From an uncultured Rhodospirillaceae bacterium (GTDB lineage Bacteria > Pseudomonadota > Alphaproteobacteria > CAAGCB01 > CAG-977), in the NCBI GenBank assembly GCA_900550445.1, contig URSF01000003.1, positions 1 to 64,000 on the forward strand: DNA of 64,000 nt, read 5' to 3'. Below the pieces are notes generated by a model. That model saw only the letters and a list, made by a program, of their open reading frames with translations. It had not been told where the DNA came from and did not search any database. Positions within the stretch are counted from its first letter, which is position 1. Each line of letters begins with the position of its first letter. The translations under genes were made by a program, and so were the position numbers. This document shows, one piece after another, positions 51,350 through 60,642 of this stretch.

Positions 51350-53026
51350 TCAGATTCTGACCAGATGCGTTTCCACCAACGGCCGGCGGCCGTGCGTTTC
51401 CATAACAACTTTGCGCACGGCGGATTTCACGGTGTCCGCAACGCTCTGATCGTCAAGGCGTTTATCTTTGCCCAGCAGCTCCACAGCCTGTTTGACCGCC
51501 GTATCCATCTGTCCCATAACCGGATCCGCATTTTCAATCAGACCGACGGCAGAAAACTGAACGTCGCCGACAACCGTTCCTTTTTTATCCAGAACCAGCG
51601 TCGCCACGACCGTTCCGTCGTCAATCATGCGGCGGCGCTGTTTTAACACGCCGGCATTTAACGGGATAATCTGTTTTCTGTCGCGCGCCAGAACACCGGT
51701 TTTGACTTCACCGATAATTTCCGGCTGCCTGCCGTCCAGGCGCAAAACGTCACCGTCCTTGATAATCACGGTTTTCTTTACCCCGCAGCCGGCGGCCAGA
51801 TCGGCATGTTCGTATAAATGGGCCGCTTCGCCATGAACGGGAACGGCGATTTTCGGCTTTAAGAACTCATATAACTTCGCGATATCCCTGCGTCCGGAAT
51901 GACCGGACACATGAACCAGAGCGTCTTTCACGGTAACGATTTCGATTCCTTTGGCAATAAAACGGTTTTGGATATTGGCGATCGCCTGTTCGTTGCCGGG
52001 AATAACGCGCGAAGAAAAAACGACGACGTCCCCTTTGACGGGTTTTACCGCTCCGGTGCCGTAAGAAATATTCGATAGCGCGGCTTTCGGTTCTCCCTGA
52101 CAGCCCGTGCACAGATAAAGAATTTCCGACGGATCGTGTTGAGCGGCCTCTTCATCGGTCAGGAAAACGTTGACTCCCTTAAAGTAGCCGGCGGCGCGCC
52201 CCGCCCCTTCGACCCGCCACAGCGACCGGCCCAGCAGACAGACCGTCCGGCCGTTTTTTTCTGCCGCTTCGGCAATACTTTCAATCCGCCCGACGTTCGA
52301 TGCGAAACACGTCACGATCAGCCGCTTTCCCTTATAAGCCGCGAACAGCTCTGTCAAAGCGGTTTTAACCGCTGTTTCGGACGGAATGTCGCCTTCAACG
52401 AAAACGTTCGTCGAATCCCCGACCAGAGCCAGAATTTTTTCCTTTTTCAAAGCTTGCAATGCCTTGTAATCCACGGGCTTTCCGACAACGGGGTCTTCGT
52501 CAAAGCGCCAGTCGCCCGTATGAAACACGTTGCCGCGAGGCGTTTTGATCAGCAGCGAGGACGCTTCGGGAATAGAGTGGTTGATAGACACCAATTCGAT
52601 TTCAAACGGAGCCAGATCCAACAGATCGCCCTGTTCAAAAACACGGACGGGAACGCGGCCCAGCAGCCCCGCTTCGTCCAGACGCGTTTCCAGCATTTCC
52701 GCGGCAAAAGCCGACACATAAACGGGGCAGCGCAGAACGGGCCAAAATGTCGCCACCGCGCCGATATGGTCTTCGTGCGCGTGCGTAACGACCAGCCCTT
52801 TTAACCGCGGCGCGATTTTTTCGGCAAACGACGGATCGGGCAGCAGCATATCAACCCCCGGCAACCTGTCGCCGGCAAAACCGACGCCGCAGTCTACGGC
52901 CAGCCAGTCGCCGTCGCAGGCATAAAGATAAAAATTCATACCGATTTCACCGACGCCGCCCAAAGGAACAAAGAACAATCCTTCATCAGGAACGTCAATA
53001 TATTCAGCTGTTTTCTCACCGGACAT
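51350..53026 (-). CDS. rnj: Ribonuclease J
   Basis: This 558-residue metallo-beta-lactamase/beta-CASP ribonuclease has the zinc motif VVTHAHEDHIGAV (about 78-90), GDWRFDEDPV, the beta-CASP segment and VHVSGHSGRRDIAKLY, plus the C-terminal domain. It does 5'-3' exonuclease and endonuclease work in RNA decay and rRNA maturation. Its ATG overlaps the birA stop by one base (TAATG). nuoN-birA-rnj is a common alphaproteobacterial order. Confidence 0.95.
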   Translation of the reverse strand: MSGEKTAEYIDVPDEGLFFVPLGGVGEIGMNFYLYACDGDWLAVDCGVGFAGDRLPGVDMLLPDPSFAEKIAPRLKGLVVTHAHEDHIGAVATFWPVLRCPVYVSAFAAEMLETRLDEAGLLGRVPVRVFEQGDLLDLAPFEIELVSINHSIPEASSLLIKTPRGNVFHTGDWRFDEDPVVGKPVDYKALQALKKEKILALVGDSTNVFVEGDIPSETAVKTALTELFAAYKGKRLIVTCFASNVGRIESIAEAAEKNGRTVCLLGRSLWRVEGAGRAAGYFKGVNVFLTDEEAAQHDPSEILYLCTGCQGEPKAALSNISYGTGAVKPVKGDVVVFSSRVIPGNEQAIANIQNRFIAKGIEIVTVKDALVHVSGHSGRRDIAKLYEFLKPKIAVPVHGEAAHLYEHADLAAGCGVKKTVIIKDGDVLRLDGRQPEIIGEVKTGVLARDRKQIIPLNAGVLKQRRRMIDDGTVVATLVLDKKGTVVGDVQFSAVGLIENADPVMGQMDTAVKQAVELLGKDKRLDDQSVADTVKSAVRKVVMETHGRRPLVETHLVRI

Positions 53027-53763
53027 TATTCATTCTTTCCCGTTTGGCCGAAAAAAATGTCTCCGGCCGTAATTTTTAAAATTTCGCCTTCTTTATTTAA
53101 CAAAAAGCACCCGTCCTGATCAAGACCGTAAAAAGTTCCCTTCAACTGCCTGTCCGGCAGGTTGACCGTCACCGGCCCGCCGATCCCGCAGGCTTTTTGT
53201 TTCCATGTTTCCAAAACCGGCGTTATCCCCAGCGTCCGCAAACATTTCTGCCAGTCATTAAAACAGTCCAGCAGTGTTTCCAGCATCTGTTCCCTTTCAA
53301 CATTAAACCCTTCCCGGCACAAAGAAGTAACCGGATATAACATCTGCTTTTCATCAACCGGGATCAAATTTACGCCGATTCCGACGATCAATCTGTCTAC
53401 ACCGTTGGTTTCCAATAAAATGCCGCTTACTTTTTTACCGTTAATCAGCAAATCGTTCGGCCATTTGCAGTTGACCCGCAATCCGGGGCAAAGCTTTTCG
53501 ATCGCCTGCATCAAAGCGACCGCGGATAAAAAACTGTACACGCCGGCTTCTGCCGGCCGCACCGGTTCCAGACAGAAAGAAACATACAAATTTCCCGCGG
53601 GGCTGACCCAGCGGCGCCCCATTCTCCCGTGTCCGCCGGTCTGTATCCGCGCGCAGACAGCCGTTTTATCAGACCCGGAAGGCAGCTTTTTGGCGTCTTC
53701 GTTTGTACTGCCTGTTTCTGTTTTTTCGATCAAAGACCAGCCCTGCGGCAATTTTATTTTCAT
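53026..53763 (-). CDS. birA: Biotin-[acetyl-CoA-carboxylase] ligase
   Basis: This 245-residue protein is the catalytic domain only, without the N-terminal DNA-binding domain of E. coli BirA. The biotinyl-AMP loop is GGHGRMGRRWVSPAGNLYVS (about 49-68), with CKWPNDLLINGKKVSGILLE and VIVGIGVNL-like IVGIGVNLI. It attaches biotin to BCCP. Located 10 bases after nuoN. Confidence 0.95.
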   Translation of the reverse strand: MKIKLPQGWSLIEKTETGSTNEDAKKLPSGSDKTAVCARIQTGGHGRMGRRWVSPAGNLYVSFCLEPVRPAEAGVYSFLSAVALMQAIEKLCPGLRVNCKWPNDLLINGKKVSGILLETNGVDRLIVGIGVNLIPVDEKQMLYPVTSLCREGFNVEREQMLETLLDCFNDWQKCLRTLGITPVLETWKQKACGIGGPVTVNLPDRQLKGTFYGLDQDGCFLLNKEGEILKITAGDIFFGQTGKNE

Positions 53764-53772
53764 TTTTACCTC

Positions 53773-55203
53773 TTAAAAACTCATGATCGCCGCCTGAACG
53801 GCATGCAGCAGCGGTTCAGCCGCGACAAATGAAACAGCCGATAACACGGCCGACAAGACAATGACGATTTTCATCGGCGCCGGAGCAAAAGACAGCTCCT
53901 CTTTTGCCGGAACCATATACATCTGCCGGATCAATTTTAAATAAACATACATAATCAGCAGCCCGCCCAGCATCAGCAGAACGGAAAAAAAGATCATGCC
54001 GCTGACGGCGGTTTCTTTAAACAGCCAAAACCGCGTCCAAAATCCGGCAAACGGCGGCGCGCCGGCCAGCCCCAGAAAAATCAGCGCGAACAGTCCGCCC
54101 CGCACGGGCTTTGTCTGCCCCTGCCCGGATAAAACGCGGATTTCTTCGCTTAATTCGTCGCCGATGCGCAGCGATAAAACAACCGCCGACATACCCGCCA
54201 GCATAACCAAATCTATCGTCAGCGCGAACTGCAGCAGCACGGCGCTCCGCACGACCAGAGCCGACAAAGCAAAACCGTTCAGAACAATAACGGTATAAGC
54301 CGTCAGACGTTTGATATTTGTCTGCACGATTGCCCCGAATCCGCCGATACAGACAGACAAAACGGCGACCGTTGACAAAACGGGCTGCCAGTAAAAAGTC
54401 AGAGAGGCGAAAGGTTCCAGCACAACTCTGGCCAAAGCGGCGATCACGGGCAGACGCACAAGCATGGCGAACAAAGCCGTCACGGGGGACGGAGCGCCTT
54501 CATACACGTCTGCCGCCCACGAATGGAACGGCGCGGCGCCGATTTTCAAAAACAACCCGGCGGCGATAAAAGACAATCCCCACAACAGTGCCGGCATAAT
54601 CGTCTGCTTGTCCGCGGCGGCCAGCCGATCAAAATCCAATGTTCCCAAACAGGCGTACAGGACGGACACGCCGAACAGGTACAATCCCGAACTTAAAAAT
54701 ACCATAACGACATATTTCGTCCCCGCTTCGGTCGACCGCTCTCCCTGACGTTTATAGGCCGTCAAAAACAACAGCGGGAAATGCATCATTTCCAGTCCCA
54801 GAAACTGCACTAAAAAAGTCCGGGCGGAAACCGTCAGCATCATGCCCGTCATGCAGAACGCCAGCAGCGGAGCAAATTCAAAACGCGAATATTTTTTATA
54901 TTTCAGCCAATCCGAAGCAAAAGCCAAAGCGGCCGCACCGCCGATCAGCAGAATTTTTTTCAGCCAAAGGGCAAACCTGTCCAAAACGAACCCCGGAAAA
55001 TTAATCGATAATCCGCCGGCCGGAACGTCAATCAGGCATAAAACGGCAAAAGCCGACAACATTCCCGTATAAATCAGCCTGTCCGCCTTTTGCTTCGCTT
55101 TGGCCGGAGCGGCGTAAACACCGGCCGGCAAGGAAAGAACCGCAAAGAAAAACAAGATCGTTTCGGGCAAAACAGGCAATATATTTTTTAACGTTTCAAC
55201 CAT
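53773..55203 (-). CDS. nuoN: NADH-quinone oxidoreductase-type subunit N
   Basis: A 476-residue antiporter-like complex I subunit of about 14 helices. Motifs are LGLEMMHFPLLFLTAYKRQG, TKYVVMVFLSSGLYLFGVS, GLFLKIGAAPFHSWAADVYE with the conserved Lys and a His, and GAIVQTNIKRLTAYTVI with a Lys. It is one of three proton-pumping modules (L, M, N) and the last nuo gene. Confidence 0.95.
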   Translation of the reverse strand: MVETLKNILPVLPETILFFFAVLSLPAGVYAAPAKAKQKADRLIYTGMLSAFAVLCLIDVPAGGLSINFPGFVLDRFALWLKKILLIGGAAALAFASDWLKYKKYSRFEFAPLLAFCMTGMMLTVSARTFLVQFLGLEMMHFPLLFLTAYKRQGERSTEAGTKYVVMVFLSSGLYLFGVSVLYACLGTLDFDRLAAADKQTIMPALLWGLSFIAAGLFLKIGAAPFHSWAADVYEGAPSPVTALFAMLVRLPVIAALARVVLEPFASLTFYWQPVLSTVAVLSVCIGGFGAIVQTNIKRLTAYTVIVLNGFALSALVVRSAVLLQFALTIDLVMLAGMSAVVLSLRIGDELSEEIRVLSGQGQTKPVRGGLFALIFLGLAGAPPFAGFWTRFWLFKETAVSGMIFFSVLLMLGGLLIMYVYLKLIRQMYMVPAKEELSFAPAPMKIVIVLSAVLSAVSFVAAEPLLHAVQAAIMSF

Positions 55204-55213
55204 TTTCTTTCCC

Positions 55214-56656
55214 CTATCCGCCGACAGCCTGCCGCGCCAGATCGAAAATAATTCCCGGCATTACGGACAACACCAAAAAAATCATGCCGAAAACAACCGC
55301 CGCGATTTTTTCCCGCCAGCTCATATCCGGCGGCGCCAGACTGCGTTCCGGCGGCTGTCCGAACAGCAGCCGCGTAAACAGCCTGAAAAAAGCCGCATAC
55401 AGCAAAACCACGGACAACAACAGGAAAAAAGCCGCTGTTTCAGATTGCTTAAACGCGGCATAAAAAATCAAAAACTGTCCGGTAAACGGCATTAACGGCG
55501 GGACGGCCAAAACAGCCAGGCAAGACAGAAAAAACGTCATGCCCAGATAAGGAAACAACACCATCAATCCCGTCGGATTTTTAATTCCCGCCGCCCTGAA
55601 ACGCGCATACAACGCCCCCGCGGACATCAGATAAACCGTAACGGCCAGACCTTGCGCCGCACATAAAAACAACAGACTTTTTAACGCGTCCGGCGTTGCG
55701 CAGAACAATCCCGTCCCCAAAAAGCCGACCTGGGCCAAATGGGCAAATCCGGCGATTTTCTTGATTTCCACCTGTTTTAACGTAATCAAAGCCCCGTAAA
55801 CCGCCGAAAAAACCGCCCATGCCAGCAAAACGGGCCCCCATGTCTGCAGCACGGTCTGCGTAACGGGAAAAGCCAGACGCAAAAAAGCATAAAAAATCAG
55901 TTTTGAAAAAATGCCGCACAATAAAATTCCCGTCGGAACGGGCGCTTCCGCCTGCGCATCGCTCAACCAGGCATGAAACGGAAACAAAGGAGCTTTAAAC
56001 GCCAAAGCGGCCAGAAAACAAACCAGCAGAACAGCCTGTTCCGATTCACTTAACGTCAGCAGCCCGACAGCGGTATAATCGGCGGATCCCGCTTTTTCCG
56101 ACAGCCAGAACAAAGCCGGCATCAGGCAGATCGCGCCTAAAAGATCCGAAAAACAAAACTTATAAGCCGTGTAAATACGTTTTTCCGTCCCCCATACGGC
56201 CGTCATTAAAAACAACGGCAGAACCGCGGCTTCCCAGAAAACGAAAAACTGAAACATATTCTGCGAACAAACCGCTATCAGCATAAAGCCTTCCGCCGTT
56301 AAAACCAGAAAAGAAAACTCGCGGACGCAAAACAGAACATGACGTCTGATGACACAAACGGACAAAACGGTTAAAAACGAAATCAGCAAAACAAAAATCA
56401 TGCTCAGCGCGTCTATACCGGTCCGCCAGTCGGTCCGCACCGGGCTGAACGCCGTCTGCGACAAATATTTTTCAGGATCGGCTTCATAGAAAAGCACCGA
56501 AGTCAAAGACAATAAAAACACGCATGTCGTGATTAACAAAGCCACATGCCGGCTGTTTTTTGAAACGATGCGCTCGTCTCCTCTGATAAGCAACAAAAAC
56601 AGCGCCCCCAGCAGCGGCAAAAACAAAACGACGGAAGGCAAAGAAAAATGTATCAC
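55214..56656 (-). CDS. nuoM: NADH-quinone oxidoreductase-type subunit M
   Basis: A 480-residue antiporter-like membrane subunit. QNMFQFFVFWEAAVLPLFLM holds the conserved Glu; AFKAPLFPFHAWLSDAQAEA holds Lys and His; LKQVEIKKIAGFAHLAQVGF is also present. Fourteen helices are expected. It starts 3 bases after nuoL. Confidence 0.95.
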   Translation of the reverse strand: MIHFSLPSVVLFLPLLGALFLLLIRGDERIVSKNSRHVALLITTCVFLLSLTSVLFYEADPEKYLSQTAFSPVRTDWRTGIDALSMIFVLLISFLTVLSVCVIRRHVLFCVREFSFLVLTAEGFMLIAVCSQNMFQFFVFWEAAVLPLFLMTAVWGTEKRIYTAYKFCFSDLLGAICLMPALFWLSEKAGSADYTAVGLLTLSESEQAVLLVCFLAALAFKAPLFPFHAWLSDAQAEAPVPTGILLCGIFSKLIFYAFLRLAFPVTQTVLQTWGPVLLAWAVFSAVYGALITLKQVEIKKIAGFAHLAQVGFLGTGLFCATPDALKSLLFLCAAQGLAVTVYLMSAGALYARFRAAGIKNPTGLMVLFPYLGMTFFLSCLAVLAVPPLMPFTGQFLIFYAAFKQSETAAFFLLLSVVLLYAAFFRLFTRLLFGQPPERSLAPPDMSWREKIAAVVFGMIFLVLSVMPGIIFDLARQAVGG

Positions 56657-56659
56657 GGC

Positions 56660-58483
56660 TTATTCTCCCGCCAGCAAAGGCAAAAGTGAAAAAATCAAAA
56701 CAAACAGCCCCGTCAAAGACCAGATCAGAAAATCATACGGTCTGCCCGAATGAATTTTCTGCAGATTTTCCGCTGTTTTCTTTAATGCTCCGGGCAGCTT
56801 TTCCGTTAACAGCTCCGCTGCGGCGAACCGCCATGCGAATTCTGCCAGCGCCATGAACAAGCGGACGAAAACGGCCTGATAAAAATCGGTCAGATAAAAG
56901 CCTTTCAGGCAAAAGCGGTTGATTTTTCTGAAAATTCCGTCGGACTGCCCCGCCGCACCCGCTTTTTCCGTTTTGGAAAAAAACCATATTCCGGCCGGCA
57001 GACCGCAGTCCCCCGCCAGCAAAGACAATAAAACGCTCGCCGTTAAAGCGCCGGACAAATCGGGCAAAACGGACTGTTCAAAAACTTTGTTTTGGAAAAA
57101 CGACAGCAGCAGCAAAATCATCAAAGGCAAAGATTCAATTTTCGACGGCTGGCGTATTTTTGCCGCGGCGGAAGACGAAAGTTTCGATTCCGCCAAAAAC
57201 GCACGAAACAGCAGACGCGCGAAAACAAACGCCAGCGCAAACAAATAAAACGTCAGACAAAAACTGCCCGCTGTCATGGAACGTTCTTTTAAAACCGCGT
57301 ACATATCCAGAATAACCGCCGAATTACCGATCTGCGGAAACCCGACGCAGCATACGGAAAACAACAGCATGGACCAAAACGAAAACGGCAGGTGTTTTTT
57401 CAATCCCCCCATGCGCAGCAAATCTTCTTCCCCCTGCAGCGCCTGAATAACCGTCCCCGCGCATAAAATCAGTCCCGTCATCGGCGTAATCAAAGCGATG
57501 TAGGCGCAGAACGCGGCGTCTCTGCCGATCAGGCCGAACACCGTCAAAACGAAACCGAACTGCCCCATCAGCAACTGGCAAAGCAATACTTTGATATTTG
57601 TCTGCGCGGCGGCCGTCAGCAACCCGCCCAGCGCCGTCAATATTCCCCAAACCGTAAAGACCGTCCGCACGGCCGGATCAGCGTCCATGAACGGAAAAAA
57701 GACATACAGCACATAAACGCCCAGTCCGCCCAAAGCCGCCGGCGCGATAAAAGCCAAAGCCGGCACGGAAATCCCGGCCGTCTGGGCGATCAGAATATTG
57801 GTGCCGAACAAAAACAGTTTTGCCGAAACGCTTAATAAAACCAAAACGGCGAAAACAACCGCTTCGGCGCCCTGAAAAGCGGACAGAGAATCGGCTGAAA
57901 AGGCGGCGACGAAAAAACTGCCCGTCTTATCCGCCAGCATATAAAAAGCGCAAAACAAAGGAATATCGCTTAACGTATGCCAGATCAGGAAATTCACTCC
58001 CGACTGGCGCACCGCCTGTTTTTCATGAAACAGCATCAGCAAAAGATAAGCAAACAGAACGGACAAATCCCAGCCGATAAAAAACTGAAACATATTTTTC
58101 GCGCCGATACCTATAATCAGAAACGACGTCAATCCCAGCAAAGAAACAACAAAGCCGTTCATTTTTTCGGCCGGCAGAAAATCCTTGGCATACAGCAGGC
58201 TCATCAGTGCGGAAAAAACAATAAAAACGGCCAGAAATATTTCCGTCGTTTCCAAATGCAGCCGCCAGTCATAAACGACGCCGTTCCACGTCAGAAACGG
58301 CAGCAGAAAAACGCTGTAAACCTGTCCGTGAAAAAAATTTTTAAAGGCCATCGACACAATATTCAGAAATGCCAAGCCGGCCGCGGCGGTTCCGATTTCC
58401 CACGCGAACGTGCGTTTTTTCAAAAACGCCGCCGCAAAAACATAACAAGCGGCAAAAAAAGGCAGAAGAACAGCAAAAACCAT
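56660..58483 (-). CDS. nuoL: NADH-quinone oxidoreductase-type subunit L
   Basis: This 607-residue subunit is the distal antiporter-like module. GAKNMFQFFIGWDLSVLFAY replaces the usual Glu with Asp at the pumping site of helix 5. HTLSDIPLFCAFYMLADKTG and LTAAAQTNIKVLLCQLLMGQ with a Lys are visible. The C-terminal amphipathic arm and final helix are present. More divergent than nuoM/nuoN, but the length is normal. Confidence 0.93.
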   Translation of the reverse strand: MVFAVLLPFFAACYVFAAAFLKKRTFAWEIGTAAAGLAFLNIVSMAFKNFFHGQVYSVFLLPFLTWNGVVYDWRLHLETTEIFLAVFIVFSALMSLLYAKDFLPAEKMNGFVVSLLGLTSFLIIGIGAKNMFQFFIGWDLSVLFAYLLLMLFHEKQAVRQSGVNFLIWHTLSDIPLFCAFYMLADKTGSFFVAAFSADSLSAFQGAEAVVFAVLVLLSVSAKLFLFGTNILIAQTAGISVPALAFIAPAALGGLGVYVLYVFFPFMDADPAVRTVFTVWGILTALGGLLTAAAQTNIKVLLCQLLMGQFGFVLTVFGLIGRDAAFCAYIALITPMTGLILCAGTVIQALQGEEDLLRMGGLKKHLPFSFWSMLLFSVCCVGFPQIGNSAVILDMYAVLKERSMTAGSFCLTFYLFALAFVFARLLFRAFLAESKLSSSAAAKIRQPSKIESLPLMILLLLSFFQNKVFEQSVLPDLSGALTASVLLSLLAGDCGLPAGIWFFSKTEKAGAAGQSDGIFRKINRFCLKGFYLTDFYQAVFVRLFMALAEFAWRFAAAELLTEKLPGALKKTAENLQKIHSGRPYDFLIWSLTGLFVLIFSLLPLLAGE

Positions 58484-58489
58484 TATGCC

Positions 58490-58798
58490 TTATCCTTTCA
58501 TCGTCCCGATATGATCCGCAATCAAATGGTCGTGTTTTTTAAAGTACAGCAAAAACAACGCCAGCGACGCAACCATCTGGACGCCGGTCAAACAAGCCGT
58601 AAACAAAGAAAAAATCAATCCGGAAGCTTCATAAAACAAAGCGCTGCCCATTGAAAAGTTAAACAGCGAGCCTAAAAAAATCAGTTGCAGAGCCAGCAAA
58701 ACGCGCATCAGATCTCCTCTGTGGCGCAAGATTCCCCACAACCCGAAAAACACCAGAAAAGAACTGATCGTCAAAATAACCGGCACATCTACTGTCAT
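58490..58798 (-). CDS. nuoK: NADH-quinone oxidoreductase-type subunit K
   Basis: A 102-residue protein with three membrane helices. LLALQLIFLGSLFNFSMGSA carries the position of the conserved membrane carboxylate region; the typical Glu at the first conserved site appears replaced, while a second helix has VQMVASLALFLLYFKK. RBS GGAAGGA. Four bases after nuoJ. Confidence 0.9.
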   Translation of the reverse strand: MTVDVPVILTISSFLVFFGLWGILRHRGDLMRVLLALQLIFLGSLFNFSMGSALFYEASGLIFSLFTACLTGVQMVASLALFLLYFKKHDHLIADHIGTMKG

Positions 58799-58802
58799 CG
58801 CT

Positions 58803-59297
58803 TTATCCTTCCTGTGCTTTTTTTCCGGTCAGCAAAGCCGACAAACCGACCATGCATGACAGGATCAAAGCGGCAAAAATCAAAACGCACAGGCTGTAAT
58901 CCGCATACAGAATATCCCCCAAAACCGGCAAAGAAAAAACCGGCGCGGCTTCTTCGGACGGCCATTGCGGTTTAAAAAACAAATATACGGTCTGCGCGCA
59001 CAGCAGCATAAAAAACACAAAAGACGCCGCCGGCGCTTTTTCGGGAACAGTCGACTGCGTGCGGCGAAAATCAAAAACAATCAAGGCGAACATTAAAAAA
59101 ACCAACATTGACGCCGCCGACATCGACAACAGAGCAAAGCTGACAAACCTGGCATTCAGGCCGGCTAAAATTCCCGCCACCGCAACAACGGCCTGTACCT
59201 GACAAAAAGCCGCATATAAAATATGTTTGACGCTAACCGACAGAAAAGCCGCCGTCAGCACCAGCAGGGCAAAAATATAAAACTCAACCGCGTACAT
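58803..59297 (-). CDS. nuoJ: NADH-quinone oxidoreductase-type subunit J
   Basis: A protein of about 164 residues with five helices, starting MYAVEFYIFALLVLTAAFLS. ATG 59297 (RBS AAGGAAA) is chosen; it overlaps nuoI by 14 bases. The conserved Gly-rich helix 3 is AAFCQVQAVVAVAGILAGLN, more degenerate than usual. Confidence 0.88.
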   Translation of the reverse strand: MYAVEFYIFALLVLTAAFLSVSVKHILYAAFCQVQAVVAVAGILAGLNARFVSFALLSMSAASMLVFLMFALIVFDFRRTQSTVPEKAPAASFVFFMLLCAQTVYLFFKPQWPSEEAAPVFSLPVLGDILYADYSLCVLIFAALILSCMVGLSALLTGKKAQEG

Positions 59298-59631
59298 CAG
59301 CTTTTTCCTTTTCAAACATCAACGCCTTCCGGGGGCAGGATTCAATACACAGTCCGCAGGAAACGCACCGTTCGCCGGATAATTTGAAATCAACCGGCAT
59401 ACGGTCGTCCCGTATTAATGTTTTTACCTCGATTGCCCGGGACGGACAAATTTTCATACATAATTTGCACCCTACGCATTTATCCGGATCAACCGCAGGC
59501 AGGCGCGCTCTGACGCTTTCGGCGAACTTTATTTTCTGTCCGGCACCCTGTCCGACGACATAACGCAAAACGACAAACAGACTGCGCCAGACGTCCGCGA
59601 AAAAAACCGAATGAATCTTTTTCATATTCAT
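59284..59631 (-). CDS. nuoI: NADH-quinone oxidoreductase-type subunit I (2x 4Fe-4S)
   Basis: This 115-residue ferredoxin-like subunit has two clusters: DKCVGCKLCMKICPSRAIEV and ERCVSCGLCIESCPRKALMF. It is shorter than the roughly 160 residues of typical NuoI, mainly at the C-terminus. It carries electrons towards NuoB. Starts right after the nuoH stop with GGAGCC as RBS. Confidence 0.92.
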   Translation of the reverse strand: MNMKKIHSVFFADVWRSLFVVLRYVVGQGAGQKIKFAESVRARLPAVDPDKCVGCKLCMKICPSRAIEVKTLIRDDRMPVDFKLSGERCVSCGLCIESCPRKALMFEKEKADVRG

Positions 59632-60642
59632 CTAGGCTCCTTTCTGCATGAAATACAGGATTCCCGCCGTCCCGACCAGCCAGACCAGAGCGAAAGGCAG
59701 AAAAACCTTAAAGCTCATATTCATCAACCTGTCCGTCCGCCAGCTGGGCAGAACGTATTTCATCAGCGTCAAAATAAAAAGCAGCAGGCACGTTTTTATC
59801 GCCAGCCACGCGAACGACGGCAAACCGGCCGACCCGAACAAAGGCATCGTACCGCCCAGAAATAAAACACTGCCCAAAGCCGCGCATAACAGCAGCAAAA
59901 TATTTTCACACGCCAAAAACAACAGATACAGACCGCCGCCGTATTCCGCGCAAACGCCGCCGGCCAGTTCTCTTTTGGATTTCGGAGCTTCAAACGGCGC
60001 CTGCCCCAGCAGCATGGCAACCGACAGCAAGTATAAAACAAACAGCGGGAAATGAGGCGCGACAAACCATATTTTTCTTTGCGCCCTGATAACGGAATAC
60101 AAATCCGGCGCCCCCGCCGTCATTAAAATCGTCATCACGACGACCGTCAGGATCGACTGGCAGCACAGCGACTGCGCGATCATGCGCACCGCCCCGAAGA
60201 AACTGAACCGTGTCGCGCTGCTCCACCCGCCGGTAATAAAAGCGTACGTGCCGCAGGACGCGACGAACAGCAAATATAACAAGCTGAAATCAGGGTGCAG
60301 AAAATATTCCTGATTAACCGGCAGGAAAAAAAAGAAAAACAAAGAAAAGACAAAAGCAAACAACGGCGCCGCGACAAACAGCGTTTTTTGCGCATGTTCA
60401 GGAACAGCCGGCTGTTTCAACAGCATGACGCAACCCCGGCGCAGCCGCCGGATAACAGACCGAACCGGCCGCATTTCAATTCTGGCGCGCAGTATTTCCT
60501 GTCCCTGACAGACTAACAACCCGGACGCCAAAATGACGGCGCAATATAAAAAAGCATGCAGCATCATACTGCCGGCCGGCGCCAGTTCATGTAAAAAGGG
60601 CCGAATTTCCGTTTCAATCAAAGAATTAAGAAAATCATTCAT
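59632..60642 (-). CDS. nuoH: NADH-quinone oxidoreductase-type subunit H
   Basis: A protein of about 336 residues with eight helices that forms the quinone-entry domain with NuoB/D. ATG 60642 overlaps the nuoG stop as ATGA. The segment FEAPKSKRELAGGVCAEYGG corresponds to the family's FDLPEAEAELVAGYHTEYSG-type loop but is less acidic. YVLPSWRTDRLMNMSFKVFL is the conserved C-terminal motif. Confidence 0.93.
   Translation of the reverse strand: MNDFLNSLIETEIRPFLHELAPAGSMMLHAFLYCAVILASGLLVCQGQEILRARIEMRPVRSVIRRLRRGCVMLLKQPAVPEHAQKTLFVAAPLFAFVFSLFFFFFLPVNQEYFLHPDFSLLYLLFVASCGTYAFITGGWSSATRFSFFGAVRMIAQSLCCQSILTVVVMTILMTAGAPDLYSVIRAQRKIWFVAPHFPLFVLYLLSVAMLLGQAPFEAPKSKRELAGGVCAEYGGGLYLLFLACENILLLLCAALGSVLFLGGTMPLFGSAGLPSFAWLAIKTCLLLFILTLMKYVLPSWRTDRLMNMSFKVFLPFALVWLVGTAGILYFMQKGA

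Noticed and set aside
52136..52804. 222-residue plus-strand ORF
   Set aside because: Antisense shadow of the RNase J gene; composition is that of a reverse-complement frame.
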